A stretch of DNA of 64,000 nucleotides from an uncultured Propionibacterium sp. (lineage in GTDB: Bacteria > Actinomycetota > Actinomycetes > Propionibacteriales > Propionibacteriaceae). The position numbers were made by a program, and so were the translations under genes. The stretch is taken from the NCBI GenBank assembly GCA_938036835.1, contig CALHWB010000053.1:62001-126000 (forward strand), in the 5' to 3' direction. A model generated the notes under the pieces. The model did not search any database. It worked only from the letters and a program-made list of their open reading frames with translations, and was not told where the DNA came from. Shown piece after piece: positions 52,403 to 61,199 of this stretch; the stretch's first letter is position 1, and every line of letters starts with the position of its first letter.

Positions 52403-54282
52403 TTATTCACCCCCAAGGTATCTAGTACGGCACCCAACCCGGCGACCACATCCACGCCCAGCGCTATGGTGCCGTCGATGACGCCGCTCGCGTCGACGTC
52501 ACCGAGTTCTTTGATGTTGCCGGCCAGCAGCACCTGCCCGGCACCAGCCTGTTTAAGCGCCTTGGCGACCTCAAAGCCCTGGGCCGCATACACCCTGGGC
52601 GAGGAGCACAAGCAGACGACCGGGGTGCCCGAGGCCTGCCAGGCAGCCACGATCTCGTCGGCATTGCCGCCTTCGGTAGCCGGAGTGGCCAGTCCGGCGA
52701 TATGGAAGTAGTTGGACGCGAAACCTTCCCGTGCCCCAAAGTCGCGCCGGGTACCCAAGCAGGCCAAAAAGACCTTGGCGTCCTTGCCTGCGGTGGCGTC
52801 CCGGAGAGCCTCGAAGACCTCCGAATCCCGATGCCATGGCAAACCGCCACGCTCAGGTGCCACCGGCCGCGGGGTACACCCGGTGACCGGCTTCTCGGTG
52901 GGATTGGGGAACTCCGATACCCCGGTCCGCGGCAGCTTGCGGGTTGCCAGTCGTTTGGCGCGCTCGGCATTCAACCCGGCCAGAGTCTGGTCAACCGACT
53001 TGGCAGCCAACGCCGCGGACATCCCACCGGCGGCCTCCACCTGTTGAAACACCTTCCAGGCGTGTTCGGCGATCTGCTTGGTCATCGCCTCGATCGTCCA
53101 GGCACCGCCCGCGGGATCGTTGACCCGGCCGATGTTGGATTCCTCGGCCAGCACCACCTGGGTGTTGCGGGCCACGCGCCGGCTGAAATCGTTGGGTAGT
53201 CCCCAAGCGGTATCGAACGGCAAAACGGTGATCGCCTCGGCGCCACCGACGGCAGCCGCAAAGGTGGAAATGGTGCCGCGCAGGATATTCACATATGGAT
53301 CGTCGCGCGTGATCTCCCGCCAGGAGGTGACGGCGAGCTGGCGGGCACCACGCTTGTCCGCCGAGACCCCAAAGACCTCTCCGATCCGCGCCCAGCACAT
53401 CCGCAAGGCCCGCAACCGGCCGATGGTAGCCACCTCATCGGTAGTCGCCGAAACCCGGAAACTGATCGCCTCGAAGGCATCGTCCACGCTGATGCCCTGT
53501 TCGGCCAGCGACCGGACGTATTCCACGCCGGTGGCCAGCAGCCAAGCCGTCTCGTGCACGTCGCCGGCCCCGGCATTGTGATATACGGTGCCGTCGATGA
53601 CGATGGCCCGCGACTTGACGAACCCGGCCAGGCTGGAAACCCATTGCCCGAGCCTGGACAGGTCGGGTGCCTGACCGGTCAGGGCAGCCAGTCCGATCGG
53701 GTCGATACCCAGGTTCAGCGACAGTTTGGCGTTGGCCTTGTCGCTTGCCTTGAAGACCGTCAGCAGCGCCTCAGCCGCAGCTTCCTGATCGGTTCGGCTG
53801 GAGACTTCGACCTTAGCCAGATCCAACAGCACATCGGACAGCACCGTGCCCACATCGGCAGGTGCGATGGCATCTGGATCCACCCGCAGCCAAAGGCTGG
53901 TCGCTCCACGTTCCAGATCGGTGCGGATGGCTGCCCGGGTGACGGCCGGGTCGGGGTCCTCGTGCAGGGCTCGCACATCCCACGCGTCCATCGCCCCGCT
54001 GCGCACCGTAGTGCCCCGCTCGAACGGCATGACCGCCGGCACGCCAAGCTCGCCGGTCACAGCGTCTCGGGTATAGATCGGCTCGACGACCAACCCGTCG
54101 ACCGACCTATAGCGCAGCCGTTCTATCGCCTGGTCTGCGCTTAGTAGTTTGTCTTCCGGGCGACCCTTGTTCAGTACCTTCGCGACTTCGCCGGCCCACT
54201 GCTCATAGCTGGGGGCATCGAAATCACCGGCGAGAACGAGGGCTTCGGATGGCGTACCTACTGCTGAAGTAGGTGTCGTCAT
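52399..54282 (-). CDS. mutA: Methylmalonyl-CoA mutase, small subunit
   Basis: 627 residues with GGGAGGAG upstream. Same fold as MutB but non-catalytic: substrate-barrel-like part (FAGFVKSRAIVIDGTVYHNAG-type) and a C-terminal B12-like domain in which the DxHxxG motif is missing (KVFLACLGTRRDFGAREGFA instead). It stabilises the alpha-beta heterodimer. First gene of the operon; the 100-bp upstream region shows no cobalamin riboswitch that I can recognise. Confidence 0.95.
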   Translation of the reverse strand: MTTPTSAVGTPSEALVLAGDFDAPSYEQWAGEVAKVLNKGRPEDKLLSADQAIERLRYRSVDGLVVEPIYTRDAVTGELGVPAVMPFERGTTVRSGAMDAWDVRALHEDPDPAVTRAAIRTDLERGATSLWLRVDPDAIAPADVGTVLSDVLLDLAKVEVSSRTDQEAAAEALLTVFKASDKANAKLSLNLGIDPIGLAALTGQAPDLSRLGQWVSSLAGFVKSRAIVIDGTVYHNAGAGDVHETAWLLATGVEYVRSLAEQGISVDDAFEAISFRVSATTDEVATIGRLRALRMCWARIGEVFGVSADKRGARQLAVTSWREITRDDPYVNILRGTISTFAAAVGGAEAITVLPFDTAWGLPNDFSRRVARNTQVVLAEESNIGRVNDPAGGAWTIEAMTKQIAEHAWKVFQQVEAAGGMSAALAAKSVDQTLAGLNAERAKRLATRKLPRTGVSEFPNPTEKPVTGCTPRPVAPERGGLPWHRDSEVFEALRDATAGKDAKVFLACLGTRRDFGAREGFASNYFHIAGLATPATEGGNADEIVAAWQASGTPVVCLCSSPRVYAAQGFEVAKALKQAGAGQVLLAGNIKELGDVDASGVIDGTIALGVDVVAGLGAVLDTLGVNK

Positions 54283-54385
54283 CGGTTCACTCCTCCCATT
54301 TCATAGGTGGCCTACCATCGCAGGCCAAATCGTGTCCGGCTACACCGCAGCAACACGGAAACAGCATATCAACGCACCATTCGGG

Positions 54386-55285
54386 CTACTCGGCGGCCTT
54401 GATTTCAATGTCATTGAGCTTTGCCTGAGCCTTGGTCAGGGATGCACAGAACTCGCCGCCGAACCCCAGGGCGCTGGCCGTTTTGAGCGCCTCGTGGACG
54501 CCGCCGCCTACCGCGGCCGGTATCGATAGGTCGGCGGCCAGCCGGTTGTAGTAGCGCACATCCTTGCGGGCATTGTCCAGTTCGAAAATCAGCCCTTCGT
54601 AGTCACCGCGCAGCGAGGCCGCCATGATCTGCAGCGGGCCGCCGGTGGCGAATCCGCCGCCCGACAACACCTCGATCAGCTTGGCCGGGTCGACACCGGT
54701 CTTGACGCAGACCGTGAAGCATTCCGCCAGCATGGTGAGCGCGGATTGGAAAACGGTGTTGTTGGCCAGCTTGATGATGTGCCCGGATCCCAGGCCTCCG
54801 CAGCGATAGACGTTGTCGGCAAAGCAGCCGACGATCGGGGCGATCTCGGTGTACAACTCGTCGTCGGCACCTACCAACACGTTCACCTGCCCGGCCTCCG
54901 CCTCCCGGGGACCGCGGGTCAACGGAATATCGGCGAAGCGAACCCCCTTCGCGGCAGCCTGCTCGGCCAAGGCGTAGGTCATGGCTGGTTCGGAGGTGGA
55001 GGCGTCCAGGATGATCAGTCCCTCCCGGGGCTCGGTGAGTAGCCCGTTCACGACCTCCTGCACGTCGGAGGCGGTGGTGACGCAGATGATTACCACATCG
55101 CAGCCGCGGCCCAACTCGGCATGGCCGGCGACTCGGGTGGCACCCAGTTCATCGAGTCCTTCCGGCACCCGGTTGCGTACCGTGTAGGCAAGTCGGTATC
55201 CCCTAGCGAGAATGTTCTTGGCCAAACCGTGCCCCATCAATCCGCTGGCACCGACAAATCCAATCTGCTTGGTGGGTTGGTTCAC
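54386..55285 (-). CDS. NAD(P)-dependent beta-hydroxyacid dehydrogenase (3-hydroxyisobutyrate dehydrogenase family)
   Basis: 299 residues, GTG start with GGAGGT upstream. Rossmann motif IGFVGASGLMGHGLAKNILA at the N-terminus (GxSGxMG rather than GLGxMG), ILDASTSEPAMTYALAEQAA, the substrate loop DIPLTRGPREAEAGQV, and the catalytic lysine region SGHIIKLANNTVFQSALTML. The substrate could be 3-hydroxyisobutyrate, tartronate semialdehyde or another small hydroxyacid. It lies upstream of mutA on the same strand, about 100 bp away. Confidence 0.85.
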   Translation of the reverse strand: MNQPTKQIGFVGASGLMGHGLAKNILARGYRLAYTVRNRVPEGLDELGATRVAGHAELGRGCDVVIICVTTASDVQEVVNGLLTEPREGLIILDASTSEPAMTYALAEQAAAKGVRFADIPLTRGPREAEAGQVNVLVGADDELYTEIAPIVGCFADNVYRCGGLGSGHIIKLANNTVFQSALTMLAECFTVCVKTGVDPAKLIEVLSGGGFATGGPLQIMAASLRGDYEGLIFELDNARKDVRYYNRLAADLSIPAAVGGGVHEALKTASALGFGGEFCASLTKAQAKLNDIEIKAAE

Positions 55286-55735
55286 AGGTGGTTACCTCCG
55301 TCTTGCTGTGTGGGACGACAGCACAATCCTGCCACCTTCGCGTCCGTCCCGCGCACGAGGTCAGACCAAACCGGCGGTTACCCGATGGGTGGCCGATGAT
55401 GCCCGCCCGGCGCCGGGCGGGGTCGAATCATTCGGAGCCTGAGGTTGACCGCTAGGCAGGCCCAGCGGCACGGTCCTCGGGCATGCCCCAGATCTGATGA
55501 CCCCGGCCAAAGATTGGAGAACTCCAATCGCTGTCTCACATTGGGCCGAGTGGCAGAGACAAAAATGTGCCGAGTGGTCAAAGAATATGGGATATGTCGC
55601 TATCCGGATCCTTCTTCGGCTTCGGCAGGGCCGCCCCAGACAGCCCTCATCACCGGTTGGGCGGTCAGCCAGTGGGGTCGGCGCTCGCGCCTGGCTCGAT
55701 CCTGCACGCCATGAGCTGCACCCAGGTACCCGAAG
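55286..55735. other. 450-bp gap with a 20-bp perfect palindrome
   Basis: No supported gene. CCCGCCCGGC joined to its complement forms a perfect palindrome at 55402-55421. The AT-richer stretch around 55560-55610 may hold the promoter of the two-component operon. Confidence 0.4.
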
Positions 55736-57241
55736 ATGATCGATAGCACGATCTCTGCCTCGCCGGGCGGTCAAACTGCCCTCATGAGCGAATCCGAACC
55801 GCATCGGGTAAACATCCGCACCCGGATCGCGGTTGCCGTGATCGTGTTGGTCGTCGGCGCGCTGGTGTTGGTGGGCGCGATCCTGTTCGCGGTCCAGCGC
55901 GCCGCCACCGAGGTCCGAGCGATCGAGGCTCTTGAGCGTGCCATCAACGAGTTCGAGACCCTGGCCACCCAGGGAGTCGACCCCGCGACCGGCCAGCCTT
56001 TCACCGGTCCCGAACGGCTGCTGGAGGTCGCCTTGCAGCGCGCCGAACTGGCCCCGACAGAAGGCGAACTGGGCGTGGTGGACGGCGAGGTTCGCTGGCA
56101 GGCACCCGAGCAGGTGACCTTCCGGCCGGAACAGGATCGAGATCTGCTGGCTAGTTTGCTCCCGTTGACCGGCTTGGGGCACTCCTCCACCGGAGAACTG
56201 CGCACCCCGATAGGTCACTACCGCTATTTCGTGATGCCGGTGGTTTTCGATGGGGTGGCCCAGCGTGGGGCACTGATCAGGCTGATAGACCTGCACGCCG
56301 AACTCGATCGCGTGAACGATGTCATGCGGGTCTACATCCTGGTGTCCTCGGGTTGCATATTGCTGGTGGCGGCCTTCACCTCGGTGATCGCCGGCCGGTT
56401 GCTGCTCCCCATCGAACGACTGCAGGAGGCTGCCGCAGCTATCCACGAGGACGATCTGGCCACCCGGGTGCCGGTCACCGGCTCGGATGATCTGACCGCG
56501 CTGACCGTGACCATCAACGGCATGTTGGGCCGCATCCAGTCTTCAGTCGAGGCTCAACGCCGGCTGCTGGACGACGTGGGTCATGAATTGCGCACCCCGG
56601 TAACGGTGATACGGGGCCATCTGGAACTGATGGACAGCGCCGATCCGGCAGATGTCACTACCACCCGACAGCTGGCTTTGGAGGAGTTGGATCGAATGGG
56701 TGGGCTGGTCAATGACCTGATCACGCTGGCAAAGTCGGATGGGCCGGATTTCGTCATACCCCAGTGGGTAGATATCGCCGAACTCACCGACGCCACGCTG
56801 GAGAAGGCCCGCGCGCTGGGCCGGCATCGCTGGCGTCTAAGTTCGGTGGCCGCCGGCCATGCCCGCCTGGACCGGGCCCGGATCACCCAGGCATGGTTGC
56901 AGCTTGCCGCCAATGCCAACAAGTATTCCGAGCCGGACAGCCTGATTGAGTTGGGCAGTCGAATCGATCGCGATCAGATCCGCTTGTGGGTACGCGACGA
57001 GGGTATCGGGATCGCCGCCGAGGATATGGATTTGATTCGGGCCAGATTCGGCCGCAGCCATGCGGGCCGGGCCTTCACCGATGGGGCTGGCCTGGGTTTG
57101 TCCATCGTCGGATCCATCGTGCGTGCCCACGGCGGCCGGCTGGACATCGAATCGAAGGTTGGGGCAGGCTCAATCTTCACAATGGTGTTGCCTATCGACC
57201 CCGCATCAAAGGATCGCGATGAGCACAATCCTGATCGTTGA
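55736..57241 (+). CDS. Sensor histidine kinase
   Basis: 501 residues from the ATG at 55736 (an ATG at 55784 is equally possible). Two membrane segments (IAVAVIVLVVGALVLVGAIL and YILVSSGCILLVAAFTSVI) enclose an extracellular sensor of about 130 residues; a HAMP linker follows, then the HisKA box LLDDVGHELRTPVTVIRGH with phospho-accepting His283, and a HATPase domain with ANANKYSEPDSLIEL, VRDEGIGIAAEDMDLI and GAGLGLSIVGSIVRAHGG. Signal unknown. It overlaps the response regulator gene by 23 nt. Confidence 0.93.
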   Translation: MIDSTISASPGGQTALMSESEPHRVNIRTRIAVAVIVLVVGALVLVGAILFAVQRAATEVRAIEALERAINEFETLATQGVDPATGQPFTGPERLLEVALQRAELAPTEGELGVVDGEVRWQAPEQVTFRPEQDRDLLASLLPLTGLGHSSTGELRTPIGHYRYFVMPVVFDGVAQRGALIRLIDLHAELDRVNDVMRVYILVSSGCILLVAAFTSVIAGRLLLPIERLQEAAAAIHEDDLATRVPVTGSDDLTALTVTINGMLGRIQSSVEAQRRLLDDVGHELRTPVTVIRGHLELMDSADPADVTTTRQLALEELDRMGGLVNDLITLAKSDGPDFVIPQWVDIAELTDATLEKARALGRHRWRLSSVAAGHARLDRARITQAWLQLAANANKYSEPDSLIELGSRIDRDQIRLWVRDEGIGIAAEDMDLIRARFGRSHAGRAFTDGAGLGLSIVGSIVRAHGGRLDIESKVGAGSIFTMVLPIDPASKDRDEHNPDR

Positions 57242-57887
57242 GGACGAACCCCGTATTTCGACCTTCATCGCCAAGGGCTTGAAAGCCGCCGGCTTCGCCT
57301 CGACCGCGACCACGTCCGGTATCGAGGCGGTCACGATGGCAGTGCATGGTGACTTCGACCTTGTCGTTCTGGATATCGGGTTGCCAGATATCGATGGCTT
57401 CGAGGTGTTGGAGCGAATCCGCGGCCAGGGCGTCACGGTTCCGGTGATCATGCTGACCGCACGCAGTTCGGTGACCGACACCGTGGCCGGGTTGGAGGGC
57501 GGGGCGGATGACTACATGGCCAAGCCCTTCCGCTTCGAAGAGCTGCTCGCCCGGATCCGCTTGCGCCTGAGATCGGCCGACGGCAGCGGTCAGGGCGCCA
57601 GTGCCACCGAGTTGGTGGCCGGCGGCATCACCCTTGACCTGCGGGGACGGCGGGCCAATGTGGCTGGCCGGTGGATCGATCTGTCGGCCCGCGAGTTCGC
57701 GTTGGCCGAAACCTTTATCCGCAATGCAGGGCAGGTGCTCAGCCGCGAGCAGTTGCTGTCCAATGTGTGGGGGTATGACTTCGATACCGAATCGAACGTG
57801 GTCGATGTCTATGTCTCCTACCTGCGCAAGAAACTGGGCGAGAACCATATCGAGACGGTCCGTTTCATGGGATATCGATTCCACTGA
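57219..57887 (+). CDS. OmpR-type response regulator
   Basis: 222 residues. Receiver domain with acidic pocket VEDEPR, phospho-acceptor Asp52 in VVLDIGLPDIDG, Thr80 and Lys102 (MAKPFRFEELLARI), followed by a winged-helix DNA-binding domain (DLSAREFALAETFIRNAGQV, NVVDVYVSYLRKKLG, TVRFMGYRFH). Phosphorylated by the overlapping kinase. Likely targets include its own operon and the small Asp-rich gene just downstream. Confidence 0.95.
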   Translation: MSTILIVEDEPRISTFIAKGLKAAGFASTATTSGIEAVTMAVHGDFDLVVLDIGLPDIDGFEVLERIRGQGVTVPVIMLTARSSVTDTVAGLEGGADDYMAKPFRFEELLARIRLRLRSADGSGQGASATELVAGGITLDLRGRRANVAGRWIDLSAREFALAETFIRNAGQVLSREQLLSNVWGYDFDTESNVVDVYVSYLRKKLGENHIETVRFMGYRFH

Positions 57888-57960
57888 ACCGTAGACTTGA
57901 TGGAGAGCTTTCCGATCACCGCTTCAACGGTGGCTCACCTACGGACAGTTGGATGGATCC

Positions 57961-58299
57961 ATGACTAAACATCCGTTAGTCGGCTTGCTCGCTGTCGGGC
58001 TCGGATTGGCGGCGGTAGCCGCCGGTGTGTGGGTCAGTTTGCGCATGCCGCAGGGCGATCACAGCCAACGCCCGGCAATTCATGTCGCGGCCGCGGAGAA
58101 CCTCGCGACGACCGATCCGGGCGGTACCCCGAATGGTTCCGCGCCTGCCACCGCCATCCCGCCGTCGGCCGCCGGGCAAACATCGGTTTCGAACATCGGT
58201 GGCAAACCGGTCGACCCGCCGGCCCCGGCACCCTATGTGAACGACGATGATGACGACGACGACCGGGATGACGACCACGATGATCGGGACGATGATTGA
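57961..58299 (+). CDS. Small membrane or secreted protein with Asp-rich C-terminus
   Basis: 112 residues from the ATG at 57961, 73 bp after the response regulator. One N-terminal hydrophobic helix (LVGLLAVGLGLAAVAAGVWV) acts as signal or anchor, then a Ser/Thr/Pro/Ala-rich linker, and the last 20 residues are almost only Asp with a few Arg and His, so strongly acidic and possibly divalent-metal-binding. Small acidic exported proteins next to a kinase-regulator pair are a recurrent actinobacterial arrangement, but the function is unknown. Confidence 0.75.
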   Translation: MTKHPLVGLLAVGLGLAAVAAGVWVSLRMPQGDHSQRPAIHVAAAENLATTDPGGTPNGSAPATAIPPSAAGQTSVSNIGGKPVDPPAPAPYVNDDDDDDDRDDDHDDRDDD

Positions 58300-58515
58300 T
58301 TGCGATGGTCAGCGGATCGCTTCGGGGCCAGCCGTCTCCGGGCGAGGTCGGCCCAGACGAAGGCTTCGGGGCCGGCCCGCACCGACCGGGCACGGATCTT
58401 CCCCACCGGATACATCACCGGCAATGGCGAGAAGAAGGTCACCCGGCCGGCCCGTGCCTACGCCGATGGCCGCACCCAGGAGTTGCCCGCCTGGCGGGAA
58501 TGGCTGGCCGGGTGA
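58300..58515 (+). other. Possible gene remnant of unknown family
   Basis: An open frame of 71 codons whose second half (RIFPTGYITGNGEKKVTRPA, then AYADGRTQELPAWREW) looks like real protein, but the first half does not and no ribosome binding site is seen. I cannot assign a family; a degraded 3' end is the best guess. Confidence 0.3.
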
Positions 58516-58523
58516 CGAACCGG

Positions 58524-60332
58524 TCAGCCGCCTAGTCGTGCGAAAGCCGCCAGCAGTTCCTCATTCAGGGTGCGCATGGCTGCGGGGTCCACCTTCAGCA
58601 CCTGCCGGTCATAGCTGAACAGCCCATTGGTCTCAATCTCGACATCGCTCACCTGGGTATATACCGCGCCCCGTAAACCATGTTCGACCAGAGGGATCAG
58701 CTGTTTGCGATACAACCGGGCGAGGGCGGTGGCCAGTTCGGCAGGGCTGTCGTGGAAACGATAGCCGTACTGTGTGGTCCCCGGCCACAGATGACCGGGC
58801 ACCGCCAGGTTTAACCCACCGAACTCGGACAGCAGGAAGGGGCGTCGGTCGCGGCGCGGCGGGCGCCGGAGTTTCAGCACATAGCGGTGACGGCTGCGGA
58901 AGTCGCCGCCGCCTTGGTCGTACCAGCCCGAGGCGGCGTCCACCAGCCGGGTCGGGTCCAGCTCGCGCACCAGTCGTTCGATCCGGCCGGTCTGATACTG
59001 CCCCCAGGCCTCGTTGAACAGCACCCAGCAGACCACGCTGGGCTGACCGGCCAGGTGTTCGATGGTCTGGGCGATGAAACCCTCGTAGCCGGCCCGATTG
59101 CTGCGGTCGGCCCGTCCGGCCCGGGCCATGGCCAGTCGGGAACGATCGCCGCGATGCAGGTCGAGCGCCATCACCAGGCGCGATTCGCCAATGGTCACTC
59201 CGGGCCGGCCGCCGTTCACGAAATCCTGCATCACCAGCATGCCCAATCGGTCGGCATGGTGGTAGAACCTGCGCGATTCGATCTTGATATGTTTGCGGAC
59301 GCCGTTGAAGCCGAGTTCTCGCAGCTTCGTCAGGTCGAATACCAGCGCCTCGTCTGCCGGCGGGGTCAGCCCGGATTCCGGCCAGTAGCCCTGATCGAGC
59401 GGGATGTTGAGGAAGATGGGAGCCCCGTTGAGCAGCACCGCGGGCCGCTGACCGGGCCGGGCACCGGGGATTGGGCCGATCTCGACCCTGCGTAATCCGG
59501 CCCAGGTGGTCACCTCATCGTCCGGGGTGGTGACCTGTAACCGATATAGGTAGGGATCCTGCGGGCTCCAGAGGTGGGGATCGGGTAGCGCCAGATCGAA
59601 GTCCTGGCCGGCCGGGGCGTCGACGGTGATCGCAGTCCCGTCGGGCAGTGCCGTTCGCACTGCGACCCGGGTGGCACGCTCGGTATCGACCCGGCACCGG
59701 AATCCCCGCAGATCCTCCAGCGGTCGGGCGTGTACCTGGGTGATTGCGTTCTCGGGCAGCGGCTCGGCCCACACCGTACCCCAGATTCCACTGGTGGCGG
59801 TGTACCAGATGTTCCCCGGTTCCAGGGCCTGCTTGCCGCGGGGCTGGTGCCCGGTGTCGCTCGGATCGCGGACGGCCACCACGATCTCGGGATCCGGCCG
59901 ACCGGTTGGCAGCTCAACCCCGAAGGGCAGATAGCCACCGGCATGGTGGCCCAGCAGTATGCCATCTACCCAGATCGCGCAGGCATGATCGACGGCTTCG
60001 AAGTTCAGCCGCACGCGTTGCCCGGCCCATTCCTCCGGCAACCGGATACGGCGGCGGTAAAATAATGTCTGGTCGGGACGCAGCGTCCGGCGTACCCCAC
60101 TGGCCGGGGTCTCGATCGCGAATGGCACCCGGATCTCTCCGTCGAAATCATCCGGTACCGGCTGGTCGGTCAGCGCCGTTCTGCCGGCAGGCCGCACCGC
60201 GTACTGCCAGGTGCCGTTCAGGTTCAGCCAGCGGCCCCGCTCCAACATCGGACGCGGGTAATCCGGTAACGGGAGTTCTGCCGAGCAGGCCTGCTCGGCC
60301 CATGGAGTTCGCATGTCGAAACCATCGCCCAT
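58524..60332 (-). CDS. Glycoside hydrolase family 2 protein (beta-galactosidase/glucuronidase-like)
   Basis: 602 residues (a Met at 60314 is an alternative start). N-terminal jelly-roll sugar-binding domain with WLNLNGTWQYAVRP and FYRRRIRLPEEWAGQRVRLN, a GH2 immunoglobulin-like domain, then a TIM barrel with GFNGVRKHIKIESRRFYHHAD, VCWVLFNEAWGQYQ (acid/base Glu) and FLLSEFGGLN (probable nucleophile Glu). There is no signal peptide, so it acts inside the cell on imported glycosides. Substrate not predictable. Divergent from the lipoprotein pair. Confidence 0.88.
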   Translation of the reverse strand: MGDGFDMRTPWAEQACSAELPLPDYPRPMLERGRWLNLNGTWQYAVRPAGRTALTDQPVPDDFDGEIRVPFAIETPASGVRRTLRPDQTLFYRRRIRLPEEWAGQRVRLNFEAVDHACAIWVDGILLGHHAGGYLPFGVELPTGRPDPEIVVAVRDPSDTGHQPRGKQALEPGNIWYTATSGIWGTVWAEPLPENAITQVHARPLEDLRGFRCRVDTERATRVAVRTALPDGTAITVDAPAGQDFDLALPDPHLWSPQDPYLYRLQVTTPDDEVTTWAGLRRVEIGPIPGARPGQRPAVLLNGAPIFLNIPLDQGYWPESGLTPPADEALVFDLTKLRELGFNGVRKHIKIESRRFYHHADRLGMLVMQDFVNGGRPGVTIGESRLVMALDLHRGDRSRLAMARAGRADRSNRAGYEGFIAQTIEHLAGQPSVVCWVLFNEAWGQYQTGRIERLVRELDPTRLVDAASGWYDQGGGDFRSRHRYVLKLRRPPRRDRRPFLLSEFGGLNLAVPGHLWPGTTQYGYRFHDSPAELATALARLYRKQLIPLVEHGLRGAVYTQVSDVEIETNGLFSYDRQVLKVDPAAMRTLNEELLAAFARLGG

Positions 60333-60539
60333 GCCCCGAGGCTAACGGCTGGTCTTCGCATTGCGCGCCGCCGAGCCCCGGCAAACCGATAGCCCCGCCG
60401 CGGCAGGCCGCTCGGCAATGCCGGTTTAGCCAATCCCGCCGGCGGGGCTGGCGCACCGCCCGTTCGGTGCCCCCGATGCCCGAACCGGGCACGCTGGTCA
60501 CAGGCCGTGGGGTTTTCCACAGATTCGGTCGTTGCGGGG

Positions 60540-60568
60540 TTGACAGGGGGGTTCGGTGTGAAACAATA
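60540..60568 (+). promoter_or_regulatory. Promoter of the lipoprotein/PKD pair
   Basis: TTGACA at 60540-60545 is a consensus -35; AACAAT/ACAATA at 60562-60568 is the -10 with 16-17 bp spacing. It lies about 55 bp before the lipoprotein start codon. A GC-rich inverted repeat further upstream (AGCCCCGCCG/CGGCGGGGCT near 60391 and 60445) could isolate it from the divergent GH2 gene. Confidence 0.6.
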
Positions 60569-60623
60569 AGGGGTACCGGGCCGCTATCCCCCTTTGCGGG
60601 CCACACCCCCTTTGGAGGTTTCA

Positions 60624-61199
60624 ATGCCGACACCCCGACCACTACCGATACCCCGATTAGCAGCTATCCCACTTCTACTACTGATCATGCTGCTGGCCGG
60701 CTGCGGGCCCAGACAGCCGGCCCCGGAGCCGTCGCCATCGCCGACACCTGCTTCCGAATACACCCCCGAGCCGACCTCGTCCAAGGCGGAGATGTATGCC
60801 AAGGCGGAGCAGGTGTTCTGGGGGTTCATCGAGGCCGAGCGCAAGTACGAGCTGACCGGAGACTATTCGCAGTTCCCACCCGAAATGGCCACCTACCTAG
60901 ACGCCGACATGCTGGAGCGGAGGCGGGCCTTGTTCGAAAAGGCCAAGGCCGGGGGCTGGCATTCGACCGGGGCACCGACGATCACCACACGGCCGGTATG
61001 GGATAGGGGATATTGGAATTCGGTGGCCACCATGGCGGTCTGCCACGACGGTACCGGGCTTGCGGTGCTGGACGCCAATGGGAATGTGGTGTATGAGGAA
61101 GGTGCCCGTAACAGCTATTACGCGTATTTCCGGGTGGCCGATGACGGCCTGGTGAAACTGTTCCATGTCGATGTGATGGGAGATTCATTATGCGATTGA
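60624..61199 (+). CDS. Secreted lipoprotein, unknown function
   Basis: 191 residues with GGAGG six bases before the ATG. Signal peptide with lipobox LLAGC (Cys about residue 27), a Pro/Ser/Thr-rich linker, then a globular domain: AEMYAKAEQVFWGFIEAERKY, WDRGYWNSVATMAVCHDGTG and YFRVADDGLVKLFHVDVMGD. This looks like an extracellular NTF2-like fold seen in actinobacterial lipoproteins, but I cannot name the family. Its end overlaps the next gene by 10 nt. Confidence 0.75.
   Translation: MPTPRPLPIPRLAAIPLLLLIMLLAGCGPRQPAPEPSPSPTPASEYTPEPTSSKAEMYAKAEQVFWGFIEAERKYELTGDYSQFPPEMATYLDADMLERRRALFEKAKAGGWHSTGAPTITTRPVWDRGYWNSVATMAVCHDGTGLAVLDANGNVVYEEGARNSYYAYFRVADDGLVKLFHVDVMGDSLCD

Noticed and set aside
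54283..54385. Possible cobalamin riboswitch upstream of mutA
   Set aside because: The leader is only about 100 nt and lacks a recognisable B12 box; cobalamin riboswitch aptamers are longer.
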